Notes: generated from the sequence alone by a model not told the origin. Positions 1 through 11,191 are shown, counted from the stretch's first letter. The stretch: 64,000 nt of DNA from Taenia hydatigena (GCA_036345935.2 JADWOT020000001.1:33523412-33587411); one strand, 5' to 3'. Numbers and translations: made by a program.

Positions 1-189
1 TAAGGAAAGGATAGTCAAGTGGGGGGAGATGAACGCTCATTGTTCTTTACTCGCTTGGAGCGAGGACAGCTAGGGCATATTGCCGAAGCTGCGGGCATCC
101 TCAAATTTGGTACAATTTTTCTTTTTTTTGGTCGAGAGGTTGCTTGTGCTTAAAGACCCTTTTGCAGACACCGTTTGCATCACCGTCTC

Positions 190-1420
190 CTCATTTACCA
201 ATCCTCTCATGTCGATGCACTCAATCCTTAGCTTATAGATTCAGTCCTTAGTTTCTGTGCGACACGGCATTTGGGTTCTAGCAATCGTCGCTACGAAAAG
301 GCCAAATTCTCTTCATGTGTTTGAGTGGATATTCCTCCCAGCCTGACTCAACGCGGTCGGAGCTTAGTAGTGCTGGAACTTCCATCGCTATCGGATTTCA
401 TTTATGCCTTAAATGCTAAGGGCAATGCCGTACTCCACTTGCCATTACCTCTTCGACTTGACACATTAGTGGTCAACCCGTGACCTAACCTATGTCTTAC
501 CTCGAACAGCAAGCGCGATTCATTTGACGTGTTGGTCCGCACTCTGTGTCATCATTGCCAACCTCGACGTGAGGACATCACTGCAGACATTTGTATTTGC
601 AATCGGTTGATACTGCAGCTCCCTCGTTGACTAGCGGACCAGTTTTCGTCATTTTGGCCGCAGGTACTACTATTATGTGCCACATCTCACTCACTGATAA
701 GTTTGCGAACCACAAATGCTTACATCATTACCTTTTGTCCGATGTTGCTCAAGTGGTTAGCACAAATTAGGACCTGATATAACAAAAGGCTTTGCTTAAA
801 TCAAACTATTTTGCCATATTGCAAGGGAATTGGAATAAAGGAAAAGCCCTCTACCACTCCTTTTAACTCTGAGTTGGCATTTGGCCACCGAACCATTTGC
901 TAATGTTGACAAATCGGAAACCATTTCGGTGCATCGGCACATTTGCACTACATGTGCTTGACAAAGTAGTCCTTCATGTTAGAAGAGAAGCTGCCTGCTC
1001 TAAATCCATTTGTTCGGGGAAAAAAAGCTCTAAAGTAAAGTGATGGAGGAATGGTCCATTGTGGTCGGATACCTATGGGTACGGGCATGAAGGCGTAAGC
1101 AAACAAGCAAATCCATCGAAATGTGTGACAGACTCGACCTTCACTCCCTTAGATAGGGTAGAGTGAGAACAGCCAAAAAGCAGACTTCATCTGTACTGAC
1201 GCAGCTTGATAGACCGATTATTGTCACACAAAAGAATCCGGACAGTTTTATTTATCCTTCAATGCCATTTTCACAGACATAGGACACATAAGTCAGGATG
1301 TTAACTTTAGGCAAACACTCAAAAGAAAAGTTGGTTACGCATTAGATCCGACCCAACATACTAAAACAATCATGCGGAATGAACGCATGCACCTAGGGCT
1401 TATGCTCCTTATGCGGCAAA
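190..1420 (+). repeat. Dispersed repeat, near full-length copy (family B plus family A tail)
   Basis: This stretch matches, base for base over long runs, the reverse complement of 55,090-56,260. Shared landmarks in order are a Z segment around 200-470, a Y segment around 490-800, a stretch near 870-950 with the CATCGGCACA motif, the GTAGTCC core near 960-975, and an end segment near 1,260-1,365 carrying GCATTAGAT. Parts recur at 23,790-24,340 (-), 42,360-42,840 (+), 48,590-48,830 (+), 52,690-52,930 (+) and 62,510-62,774 (-). No open frame of note is kept between copies, so I read it as a non-coding mobile element relic. The element class is not known from the sequence. Confidence 0.6.
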
Positions 1421-1449
1421 CAACCTCGAATCGTATTCGTTTCCTCTTG

Positions 1450-1645
1450 TTTCCCACTGTTTGTCCTAAGGCATCGCTTCTCCTGAGATAGCTTCGTGCC
1501 GGTACGAGGCAACGATCACCTTAAGCCCAGCCTTATCCCCCTTGCACACCGCTTTCTGACTATACCCTGGTGACGCTATTCTCCACCTCACTTCAAAAGT
1601 TTGCTGGATTACCGCGATGACTGATGGGAGTAAGGTCTTCTACAA
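1450..1645. other. No feature seen
   Basis: Between the repeat and the start of the duplicated block I see no conserved open frame, splice pair or repeat copy. Confidence 0.4.
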
Positions 1646-2200
1646 GAAATCCAATTTAGAAAATCGAGGCTACAGCATTGCCTAAGCACTGGTTGCAATC
1701 AGAGCCACCTTCGTCACACACTCGGGTGGAGCCAAATCAGACACACTTTCACATTTCTGCTGGATAATTTGTTTCCTTCACTGCCATAGTCACAGCTTCC
1801 TCGAATGCACCAGACCACTCGCTGAAACAGTCTTCATCAACGAATATGAAATGCGCACAATTTAAAGCATCGTCCCTTACTACTGCGAAGGACCCACTCA
1901 ATTGCTTTGAACAACACCTAATCGCCACACTTCTTCTTTCAACGACTTTTGAAGAGAAGGAGACAGTCTTTCAAAAGTGGCCACCGATCCGCCTTCCCTA
2001 ATGTCAACTTAGGCTTTCGCATCAGTAAATACATTTAGTAGTATTAAAATTCACACACTTTAATGCGTTTAACCCTTTCCACCAATTAGTTCAACCGCAA
2101 ATACTGACTACTGCTAGTGCTTTAAGGCTGCAAAATACATTTCCATCTTTTCCTCCAACACTTTCTACCTTTTCAGAATACACGGAAACTGACAACTTCA
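1645..2200 (+). repeat. Duplicated block D1 (three copies)
   Basis: The block starts at a sharp junction (AAATCCAATTTAG) and matches 31,205-31,800 (+) and, inverted, 12,790-13,350. It ends near 2,200, where this copy skips about 630 bases present in the 31.8-32.4 kb copy and continues as block D2. It contains, on the minus strand, the conserved open frame described separately and a shorter one ending in the residues AVVSICG that is readable in all three copies. Confidence 0.75.
1749..1970 (-). pseudogene. Conserved open frame of unknown function (exon remnant?)
   Basis: A 73-codon minus-strand frame without an ATG near its start, bounded by stops. Its most protein-like part reads FIFVDEDCFSEWSGAF followed by EEAVTMAVKE. 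The same frame is readable at 31,322-31,507 (-) as FIAVDEDCFRDWSGTF and at about 13,060-13,230 (+) as FAIVDEDCFS, then a stop, then WSGAF. Copies 1 and 3 end at the same TGA. I do not recognise the family. Conservation of the frame across three diverged copies favours an old exon over chance, but the stop in the 13 kb copy and the lack of clear splice sites leave open that this is intron or repeat sequence. Confidence 0.3.
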
Positions 2201-2614
2201 AAACAACACCCAATCCCCATGCCGACACGAGGGACCACCACGAATCCACCCAAGTGACACGCCACAGCGTACAAACCACATCCCATCCCAACCTCAGCCC
2301 CAACCCCAACCCCGATAGTAACTAGTCCAGATGAGGTCGGAAACCACCCCAGCTTCCTACCCCAGATACTCCCTACACGGTCCTTCCCATCCCCTCCTTT
2401 TCCATCCATTCTCACTCCTAAGGCCAAGTCGCAATAGTAGTAGGGAAGCACGACAGTCGCCCCCACTTCCTCCCAATAGTTCGCGCCCAACACATCCAAC
2501 AGTGGAGACCTACCCACTTACATACCTCCTCTAAGATGATGCACCACCATTCATCACCTTCACAGTCAGCAACAAATTAACTTCCACCCTCCCACCGCAA
2601 AAACATTTCCGTAC

Positions 2615-2745
2615 CTGCGGAAACAAAACATACCGCAGTTGCCACCATCGAACTCTGGCCCATAGCGCTTCCATTCGTTGTCGTTGTCGTCGTCGTAAGT
2701 GAACGTCTCCTTCACTCTTTCACACACCCACGGCAGAGCTCCCTA
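2615..2745 (-). pseudogene. Exon-like block with Asp run, copy 1 (frameshifted)
   Basis: Minus-strand frame reading VCERVKETF, a short Asp/Asn run, then EWKRYGPE and GNCG, ending at a GT (GTACGG) that would be a donor. The copy at 32,826-32,968 reads VCERVKETF, eight Asp, EWKRCGPE, GNCG and the same GT. A one-base deletion just upstream here (about 2,740) shifts the frame relative to the other copy. The product is not recognised. Because the acidic run and the WKR-GPE motif survive in both copies despite length change, I favour a real exon ancestor, now decayed here. Confidence 0.3.
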
Positions 2746-2785
2746 GCCTTTCCCCTCCTTCGCCGCCACCCACCCACTTAATCAC

Positions 2786-2853
2786 CCAGCCACCCATGCC
2801 CGCGAAGACAAACATACGGAGGCATAATAGCAGTAGTAGACCCTGTCGTCCAT
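2786..2853 (-). pseudogene. Short exon-like block starting at ATG, copy 1
   Basis: From an ATG at 2,853 the minus strand reads MDDRVYYCYYASVCLSS and then RAWVAG, meeting GTGATT at the place where the copy at 33,001-33,068 has the good donor GTGAGT. The loss of the donor suggests this copy is dead. On the plus strand the same DNA also has open frames ending at a good donor (GTAAGT at 2,987), so strand choice is uncertain. Confidence 0.25.
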
Positions 2854-2986
2854 GCCAACAGTCGCATCGCACAATCCAGACAAAGACGCTACCGCCGCCA
2901 CCGCCACTGCGAATCACGCCAACATCTTGCATTGCCTACCATTCCACACACTCATCACATGTTACTTCACCATCACAACCACCAAG
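2796..2986 (+). other. Alternative plus-strand exon-like frame ending at a donor
   Basis: A plus-strand open frame rich in Ser, Pro, Thr and His starts at the ATG at 2,796 and meets GTAAGT at 2,987. The copy at 33,011-33,198 has the same frame and GTGAGT. All three plus frames are nearly open here, which is a composition effect of a C-rich, A-rich stretch, so coding is unproven. Confidence 0.2.
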
Positions 2987-5264
2987 GTAAGTTTGTGGCA
3001 TCTAAAAAGGAAAAAAACAAACAATGGAAAGACCAATGTGTGGGGGTCCAAAGCGCTGCAAAGCTAACATACACAAACATAACTACTAATAGGAGAAAAA
3101 GAAACAGGCACCTCAACAAGCAAACACTTAGGACTGCTACAAAGTACAGTCTGTGTGGTGATGCCCAAGTTTCCCACTAGCCACTCCTTCTTCCTCCGCT
3201 CCTATCCCTGCTGCGTCCACCACACTCAGAGACACCAACTCATGCCGTCAAAGCCGAGCAACCTACCATTAAGCCATCACTTAGGCCCTCTACACAACAT
3301 GTTTCAAAGCAGGGATCATATCGACACAACAAACAACCCTCCTCCTGCATCCACTCCTCCGCCATCCATATGTGCGCCAACAACACGCATATCATAGTAA
3401 TGGAAATAGCGCAGGTGAAGCAGGTAAAGGAGAACAGCACTTTCCCATCCAACATATGGACGCACATTGATTTCATCGCTGCCCACACGAAAAAGGACAA
3501 CAACAACTCATTTAGCACAATCCAATCTTACCTGAGAAATGTGTAAAGTGATAACAAAGACGAGATTCGCACTCATTACTGCTGCAGCTTCTTCTTCTTC
3601 AGTGTCCATTCTAGCACGAAAACGAGCTAAATAATGCATAATAAAATTTATAAATATGGTTAACACTTCGTAGTGAGAAAGCATACAAATTACAAATTGC
3701 CAAAACAATCTTAACTTATCACTCGAGGTGTCATACAGCGAAAAGTGTACGTGAGTAGGCATCGTAGTTGGGAAACAAAACGGCCTAACAGCCATAATAT
3801 GAGACTTTTGCGTTCACTTTACCAAAGTTGCAAGTCCCTTTATCAAATTGGACCTCATTCATCAAAACTCATTCTTACTAAAATAAGGAACCGCTTAAAA
3901 ACAGTTAAATCAATCGCACTCAATCCAAAGAAGTGTTTTGCAGTAACAACTTCAACGCGATCAGGCAGTGCAAATGGAAATCACAAAGTTATGAAAGCAA
4001 CTGCGGCTGTTTCTGAAAAGGTTGGTCTAACAAATAAACTGGTAAAGGCAAAAGCATACATCGACACACTCGTAAAATTGGTGCTTATTTGCAAGAAAGC
4101 ACCAAGCACGTAATTTCCAAGCACTTCGTAAGGTTTTAGCACCTCTCCACAAAATCACGCCCCAATGCTCAAATTCAAACGTCAGTAAAGACAAATAACC
4201 TCACAAACCGCAAAAACAGTCGAAATTTATATCTATACAGGAAAGAATGCACGTGAGAAGACCTTGCAGATAAAAAGAAACCGTCAGCAGCCACATTAAG
4301 AGGCATTTGCGTCTACTCTAACAAGTATGTGTATAAAGGAAACAAATCGACATTTAAAGTACCTCACAACAACTAGCTAACTAAAAATAATAAAAAAATG
4401 CTTGATACTTACTGGCTTCCCAACTTTTGGCAGCAGATGAAGGCGCATTAACTCAGAAAAACTATCCCCGAAAACACGTGCAAACTACGCAAGCCGCGCA
4501 CAAATCTGGCTAATCAGTTCAAAGTTCGTCCGATGAAACAAATAAGCTTTAAATTTTTATGTATTTTTGATGGAACCATAATTACGACGAATACCAACAG
4601 TTTCGACTTTTGGTATAATTTGGGCAGCAAGCATACGAATGACAGTTTACAAAGTGCACAAAATGAGAACACTGTTAATATTTACATGTTAGTAATATAA
4701 ATGCATAATAGTGATATTGCGAGGTCCGTCAGCAAATCGTAAAAGCAGTTCAAAAACAATGAGTAACGTCATTTCGTCAACTGGTTGTTCACTTCAATTT
4801 ACTTTTAGCATGTGTTTTGTAGCAAAGTTCATATTCAAAATAAATAGACGCGTTGCTCAATTGGAGCAATAAACTGACCTTACTCACATTGACTTGCAAG
4901 TGTCGATCATCTTCACAAAAGATGAGCACTTGTACCATATCCCGCCTAACATCTTGTTGGCTGGTGGGGTGTAAGCTACGTTTTCAGATGGCATTTTTCG
5001 GTTACGATGCCTGCACATCTCACTATACGTAGACGCAGTGGTACAGTGGTCAACTTCGTAATTACTTCCTGATTTGAGCATCAATCACATTGGCAGTTGT
5101 TCCATTCAGTAGAGTGCCACCTGACCTTCTACCTCTTGTGGTAGCTGTCATGACATGACTGCTAATTGTCTAAACTTACCTGATCTGCCAGTAACCAGAA
5201 TGCAATTGTGAAAACAGGTTCGATTCTACTGGGATAGTTGATCATGATAGAGGTAAAAGCGCTC

Positions 5265-5975
5265 GACAATTTAACAGGATTACTTTTTGATTCCCTCTGT
5301 CATGAGACATGACAACTACCCTACCCCATCTCCACGGTTCCTCAATTCACAACCCTCATTTCTGTGCAGCTCACAACTTCACTACTCCCCACTTCTTCCT
5401 CTCGCCTACACCTTCACAAATCCAAGTCTTCATCCCTCCCTCCTTCCTTCCTTCCTTTCTTTCTTCCTTCCGCCCTTCCTTCCATCCTTCCCTCCATCCA
5501 TCTACCTATCTGTCTAATTTGATCGCGCGTCACACATCCCTCAACACCGAGCTTCCTATGAGCATACACATCTCCATTAATACTTCTTCTTCTTCTCCGT
5601 CTTAGAGGGGGAAGGAGGCTCTTCAGATTCTCCACCCTCCTCCCACAGCCAACTAACAACGACTCTTCATGATCGCAGCCCAAACGCATACAACACACTC
5701 ACAAACACAGTACGAAACACAAGCACTGCAGCATACTTACAACCTATCACATGCAGCCACTACCCACGCGCAACATAATCAAATCACCAAACCAGTCAGT
5801 TCTCTCCTCCAAATAATAATGACAAGGAAAATTAGTTGTCCTTCATCACCTTTATTAATTTCAACGCAAACAATCGTATCGCTAGGCAGCACATCCAATG
5901 CCCATGTGGCCTAAGTAAGAACATAGAGAACGATCAATCATGTTAGTCTTGCGGCAATTCAAAGTCATCATGCAC
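5265..5975 (+). repeat. Duplicated block D4 upstream of the acidic gene
   Basis: This 5' flank matches the inverted stretch 11,905-12,440. It opens with a pyrimidine-rich CCTT/CCAT tract (5,430-5,515) and holds an 81-codon frame (5,669-5,914) that is open at the same length in the inverted copy (11,969-12,214). Differences between the two frames are not concentrated in third positions, so I treat it as non-coding flank or intron. Confidence 0.55.
5430..5515. repeat. CCTT/CCAT simple repeat
   Basis: Imperfect pyrimidine tetranucleotide tract; a shorter purine version lies in the inverted copy near 12,380-12,425. Confidence 0.85.
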
Positions 5976-5979
5976 GTAG

Positions 5980-6772
5980 TAGACACTGAAGGAGCCGAGG
6001 AGGACTTCCCCCTGAGCATTCTCTTCTGCGTGTACAGCTACATGCAGATGAGCGAAGCTCGTCGGAGCTGTCTGTGTGCAGTGGCGAGTGTTCAATCTGC
6101 TGGTAAGCGTTGTGCGATTGAGCAGCGTCAGCGTTACTGTGTGTTTCAGAGGGGGGCGAGCTAGTCGTGATAGAGGAGGCGGAGCCAGCGCAGCCAACGC
6201 AGCCATTGGAGCCGTCGGAGTCAACGGAGCTGGAGGAGGTCGCGGAGGAGGAGGAGACGCTAATGCCATCATCGCCGTCTCAAGCATCGCTGGCCTCAAC
6301 CACCCTATCCCAGTCCTCGTTTCTCATGTCTACTCCCTCCACGCATTCATTTTATGCTTTCATTCATTCATTGATGAGACTCACTCTCGAACCAATTCGG
6401 TGTGGTGAACCACTTCTTCCCTTCACGTAGGCTTAGAGGTGAACTACGAAGTGGAGGACTGGCTCATTCCTCACCAGGACCGTGAGGGGCAGGCGCAGGC
6501 GCAGGCGCAGGGAGAAGGGTCAGCTATGTCACCCACCACCAGTGGCACGCCCACCTCCCACTACCTCAGCGCCTCCTCACCCAACCACGTGGTTGGTGTC
6601 TCTTGGGGAGGTGGCGACAATGATGCGGTGCAGCCAATGAGAGTGCCAATTACACATGGATCGTCATCACCGCTCGTCCGTCTCGAGGGTAGGCAGGAGT
6701 CGGCGGCGGCCAAAACTCCCCCGCCAATCCTCTCATCCACTCACGAAACCGTTAGTCCAGACAGCACGACGG
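5980..6772 (+). CDS. Acidic Ser/Pro-rich protein, three internal exons (copy 1)
   Basis: Three exons can be drawn. Exon a, 5,980-6,102, follows TAG, encodes EEDFPLSILFCVYSYMQM and a Cys/Ser-rich tail, and ends at GTAAGC. A 47-base intron (6,103-6,149) ends in TTTCAG. Exon b begins at 6,150 in frame with a strongly acidic run (EEAEP, ELEEV, EEEE) and then Ser-rich SPSQASLAS; its 3' end is unclear, and this copy lacks about 78 bases present in copy 2. Exon c, 6,431-6,772, follows CACGTAG, encodes NYEVEDWLIPHQDREG, Gln-Ala repeats and Ser/Pro-rich sequence with PNHVVGVSWGGGDN, and ends at GTGAGT. Indels against copy 2 are multiples of three. The protein looks disordered; I do not recognise the family. 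No start or stop exon is visible here: past the donor the sequence breaks into another duplicated block. Confidence 0.6.
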
Positions 6773-6794
6773 GTGAGTGAACACCACCTACCAA

Positions 6795-7530
6795 CCCTGC
6801 AGTTGAAAAGTAACCGTCAACAGCCACATTAACAAGTATTTGCGTCTACTCTAACAGGTATGTGTATAAAGGGAACAAGTCGACATTTAAACTACCTCAC
6901 AGCAACTGACTAACTAAAAGTAATCAAAAGATACTCAATACTTACCAAGCTCCCAACTTTTGGCAGTGGATAAAGGCGCATTATTATACAAAATTTACCC
7001 CTAAAAGCGCGCACCACTTTCGCAAGCCGTGCACAAATCTGGCTAATCAGTTCAAAGTTCGTCCGGTAAAACAAACAAACTTTGAATTTCTATGTATTTT
7101 TGATGGAATCATAATTACGACAAATACCAACATTTTCGACTTTTGCGTATAATTTGAGTAGCGAACGTACTAATGGCAATTTACAAAGCGCGCTAAATGA
7201 GAAATTTGTTAATATTTGTATATCAGTAATGTAAATGCATAATAGTGATGCTGTAAGGTTTGCCAACAAGTCGTAAAAGTGGTTTAAACGACAGTGAGGA
7301 ATGTCATTTTGTCAATTAGTCGTGCACGTCTATTTACTTCAAGCATGTGTTTTGTAGCAAAGTTCATATTCAAAACAAATAGACGCGTTGCTCAATTGGA
7401 GCAATGGACTGACCTTACCTACATTGACTTGTAAGTGTCGATCACCTTCACAAAAGATGAGCACTTGTACCATATCCCGCCTAACATCTTGTTGGTTGGT
7501 GGGGTGTAAGCTGCGTTTTCAGATGGCAGC
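6795..7530 (+). repeat. Duplicated segment D3, second local copy
   Basis: Matches 4,265-5,000 and 34,378-35,090, all in the same orientation. It abuts the acidic gene fragment: the join lies right after a CTGCAG a short way past the exon c donor. The segment carries no convincing gene. Confidence 0.75.
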
Positions 7531-7612
7531 AAACATGACGTCGGCGTTTGGCGATGAGGAGCGTCCATCTTCCCACTCTCCCATGGCTTGGACGCTGTGT
7601 TGGTGGCGCTAA
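7523..7612 (+). other. Small chimeric open frame at a duplication junction
   Basis: Right after TTTTCAG, which is shared with the other copies of segment D3, the sequence switches to unique DNA within a few bases and an ATG opens a 29-codon frame ending CWWR. Whether it is used as an exon cannot be told from sequence. Confidence 0.15.
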
Positions 7613-7757
7613 TAAGGCACCATCTGTTTCAATCAAGCATGTAAAAAAGCATTGCATTTACGGGTCACTGAACCCGAAACGATAACGGCAACAGCAGCAA
7701 CTACAGCATCAACGGCGACAGCAAGAAGAAAAAGAGCGCAGCACGCGTCGGATGTTG

Positions 7758-7777
7758 TTACGAAGGCGTCTTCTCCA
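7758..7777 (-). CDS. Possible last exon of the acidic gene, copy 2
   Basis: On the minus strand a long pyrimidine tract ends in TTTGCAG at 7,778. Joined to the phase of the exon c donor at 8,177, the next codons read VEKTPS and then stop. This would give a natural C-terminus after a 399-base intron. It rests on one acceptor and phase only; in the other frame the region stays open for 84 codons. Confidence 0.25.
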
Positions 7778-7929
7778 CTGCAAATGCAAAAGGCGTATTG
7801 AGGGAGAAAAAGGGTGGGTGAGGTAGGGGAGAGAAGGGAGGGAAGAGGGGAGAGTGTGGAGGAATTGCAGTCGCGTGTGCTACGCACATGTATGTGTCAT
7901 CAAAATCGCACGAGATAATGAGGCAAGAA

Positions 7930-8135
7930 TAAAGTAGATAGCAGCATCAACAGCAGAAGCAGTCGTAGTGGTAGTATTAGTAGTGGTGGTAGTAGTATTA
8001 TAGGTAGAAGAAGGCGCACTTACTGAAAGGCGAAGGGACTGTTGACGAGCCTCCGATTCAACTGTCAAATGATAGAAAAATCGATGATGATGACGACGCT
8101 GACGACGATGGACGATGGATGATGGATGGGTAGGT
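7930..8135. repeat. Trinucleotide-rich simple repeats
   Basis: AGC/AGT-type triplets (7,937-8,012) and GATGAC/GATGG-type repeats (8,080-8,130) fill the intron after exon c of copy 2. Confidence 0.7.
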
Positions 8136-8176
8136 GGAGAGTAGAGAGAGGTGGGTGGTAGGTGGTATTCACTCAC

Positions 8177-9130
8177 CCGACGTGCTGTCTGGACTAACGA
8201 TTTCGTGAGTGGATGAGCGGATAGGTGGGGGAGTGTTGGCCTCCACCGACTCCTGCCTACCCTCGAGACGGACGAGCGATGATGACGATTCATGTGTAAT
8301 TGGCACTCTCATTGGCTGCACCGCATCATTGTCGCCACCTCCCCAAGAGACACCAACCACGTGGTTGGGTGAGGAGGCGCTGAGGTAGTGGGAGGTGGGC
8401 TTGCCACTGGTGGTGGGTGACATAGCTGACCCTTCTCCCTGCGCCTGCCCCTCACGGTCCTGGTGAGGAATGAGCCAGTCCTCCACTTCGTAGTTCACCT
8501 CTAAGCCTACGTGAAGGGAATGGGAAAGAAGGTGGAGGAGGAGGAGAAGTAGACGGCGAAGTGGTTCACCACACCGAATTGGTTCAAGAGTGAGTCTCAT
8601 CAATGAATGGATGAATGAATGCATAAAATGAATGCATGGATGCCTGAAAGAAATGGGAGACACAGAATGAGGGAAGGAGCAGGCAGTATGAAAGCGTGGA
8701 GGGAGTAGACATGAGAAACGAAGGATGAGATAGACCATGTTCAAGCAACGTACTGGAGGATATAGAGGACTGAGATGGGGAGGACTGGGACAGGATGGGT
8801 GAGGCCAGCGATGCTTGAGACGGCGATGATGGCATTAGCATCTCCTCCTCCTCCTCCTCCTGCTCCTCCGCGAGCTCCTCCGGCTCCGTTGACTCCGACG
8901 GCTGCGTTGGCTGTGCTGGCTCCGCCTCCTCAATCACGACCAGCTCGCCCTCCTCTGAAACACACAGTGTTATTAGTGACGCTGACGCCACTCAATCGCA
9001 CACTTACCAGCAGATTGAACACTCGGAGCTGCACACAGACATCTCCGACGAGCTTCCCTCATCTGCATGTACCTGTACACGCAGAAGAGGATGCTCAGGA
9101 GGAAGTCTTCCTCGGCTCTCGCAATATCAA
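8177..9130 (-). CDS. Acidic Ser/Pro-rich protein, three internal exons (copy 2)
   Basis: Minus-strand copy of the gene at 5,980-6,772 and the best preserved one. Exon a is 9,130-9,008 (123 bases, same length as copy 1), encodes EEDFLLSILFCVYRYMQM and ends at GTAAGTG. A 53-base intron ends in TTTCAG; exon b starts at 8,954 with EEGELVVIEEAEPAQP, a Glu run, then SPSQASLAS and SPSQSSISSS. Exon c is 8,506-8,177 (330 bases), encodes NYEVEDWLIPHQDREG, SPNHVVGVSWGGGDN and a Ser-rich end, and closes at GTGAGT. Exon c is 12 bases shorter than in copy 1, from loss of Gln-Ala repeats. Upstream of exon a the similarity to copy 1 stops at the acceptor. Function unknown; low complexity suggests a disordered regulatory or adaptor region. 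Confidence 0.6.
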
Positions 9131-11190
9131 CTACGTAATTGCTCATTTTCTATTAACAGAAGACTGGCATGAAGTGGCTGCAGCGAACCTACCTCAGCGT
9201 GTGTACGTGATAGTGCAAGTGACATTCAAATGCGACATGTCGATTGGTTGGTTGTTTGATTGATTGATTAATTGATTTATTGCCGACAGACAGCGAGACA
9301 TGCAGGTTGGTAGGTAGGCAGACAAAAGACAGCAGACAGACAGGTAAACAGACAAACAGGAGGAAGGGCGGGCAGGTTTGGATGCAAACGCATGAGTAGT
9401 TGGTAGATAGCCACTTGTGCCTCCATGTCGAGAGTCGTCCATTTTCAGTGGATATGCGACAGTGTTGAGAATGACAACACCACCTTCAATTTGACCTCCT
9501 GCCTCCATATGGGCCTATGTGAAATGAAAATGGAAGTGAGCATAGAGTTAGGCAGGGCATGAGTGATCTGCAAACAACGCAATGTAGTGTAGGGCGCACT
9601 TGTCACAACTCAACTGCTCCACCAACTCACCACAGGTGTACGTGCGTAATTAAACTCATCTGCTGTGAGCTACATTGTGGTGAGGAGATGGTGTCCTCTG
9701 CAAAACGCCATTCACTTTGCTTGGTAGGTTCAAGCGCTTGCCATGCCAGTCGTCCACATGCTCACTGGCTCCTACTTACGACTGCAAGTCATGCATTATT
9801 CAGTGTGCATCACCATGCCTGTCTACACACTTCGGCGATGCTTTTGCCTCCCAGTTCAATTCACCAACAGTAGTGTACCCGATGCCTTCTAGCCAGTGAC
9901 TCATTTACTCCACGGACACACTGACCTCATTATGCTGCAAGGGAAGGAAACCTGAATGAGACCATCACCTTTACCCCTACACGACGCCTTGGATGCCTGA
10001 CAATTCGTTTTGCATCATAAGGCCATGCATTAATGCCACAACTCCCCGTGTCACACTGAGCTTTAGTAATGCCGAATGTAGTGCTGCAGTTGAAGGCGTG
10101 AATGTTGACAATTTCGAACAAATTCAAGCTGTTTATTAGGTGAGAATATGAGCAGCCTTAATTCTTTCTGATGTTAGCTTAATTGTATGCTGCATTCGTC
10201 ACTGTGCATAACCTTGTTCGTTGTGTGCAGAATTGTCGCTACTGATGCAGTACTATGGCTGGGGTGTTGTTTAAGTTGATGTTATGAAAGGTAATCGTGC
10301 ACTTGTTCGTACGGATGCGAAACTACTGCTGTTGACAGGGGCGGCGATTTTGAACCAATCGCATTGTGTTTTGCTTCGTTACGGCGATGGTGGCGGGGAG
10401 ATAGGGTGTCTGGTTTTCTGCAAGAATTTGTATGGATGGCTTCCACACATGTGGAGCTTCTTCTTCACCGCCTCACTTTTATGGCTTTGGTCTGACGAGC
10501 ACTGCAATCATGTCGTGCAATCCCACTGCAAGAGCAATGAGTCTGTCTTGTCAGTGTCTGGATTGGTCAAAGGGTGGCGCATTGACGACTGTCTAGAAAG
10601 ATTATCGTAGCAATGGAGGTGAACTGTCTTCGTCGCCACTTCCATCGGCGGTGACCTGTTGTCTGCTTTGCCGATGTCTGCATGTATGTTGGATGGCTAT
10701 TTCAAATCGTATCCCATCTGTTCTATGCCTACTTCTTTCTTCATATTCTTTACCTCTTTACCGTATTTCTTGCTTTGCTTTTTCTTCTCTCTCTTTCTCG
10801 TGCATTGTTGGCACCACATTACTAAGTCACTGACGTAGTATTTGCGGTGAATGTTTTTGTAGACGTATTTGGTGACTGTTTGGTGCGAAAGGGAGCGGAG
10901 GAGGAGGAGGAGAAGGAGGAGGAAGGCGGCTGCGAGAAGACTTGTGCTACGACGTGTCACTCTGGTGGCAGGATTGTGCGGTTGGTACAACTTACGTATC
11001 ATCATTCTATGTTCGCCCCGAAGAAGAGAAGGAAGGAAAAAGGAAGACGGGGAGATGCGATGAATGGCAAACTTTGTCTCAAAGGTGCGGCATCGTTAGC
11101 GTGGGCAGGATGTGAATTGGGTGATTATTTCTCCTATCGCTTTATCCCTCCCTGATTCGAGGGTAGTGATGCTATTTTTCTGTTTGTATT
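9131..11190. other. Mostly unique sequence, no gene recognised
   Basis: Contains an imperfect TTGA/GACA simple repeat (9,244-9,362) and a GAG/GGA purine run (10,896-10,923). Open frames such as 10,284-10,610 (+) show no familiar motif, and no paired splice sites were found. Confidence 0.4.
9244..9362. repeat. TTGA then GACA-type simple repeat
   Basis: TGATTGATTGATTAATTGAT is followed by irregular GACA/GACAGACAG units. Confidence 0.7.
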
Positions 11191-11191
11191 T

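Larger units (their letters stand above)
2200..5265 (+). repeat. Duplicated block D2 (about 3 kb, direct copy at 32.4-35.6 kb)
   Basis: The whole block runs collinear with 32,440-35,610 with small gaps. It includes the exon-like pieces at 2.6-2.9 kb and the segment 4,265-5,000, which is present a third time at 6,795-7,530. The copy in the 12-14 kb region lacks this block, so it either was lost there or was inserted into the ancestor of the other two. Confidence 0.75.

Noticed and set aside
5150..5260. tRNA-like B box GGTTCGATTC at about 5,218 (and in the copy near 35,546)
   Set aside because: No matching A box or cloverleaf could be drawn around it, and the flanks belong to duplicated block D2.
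8775..9263. 162-codon plus-strand frame opposite the acidic gene
   Set aside because: It is the antisense of a low-complexity acidic exon (Pro/Ala-rich shadow). The splice borders and frame conservation support the minus strand.
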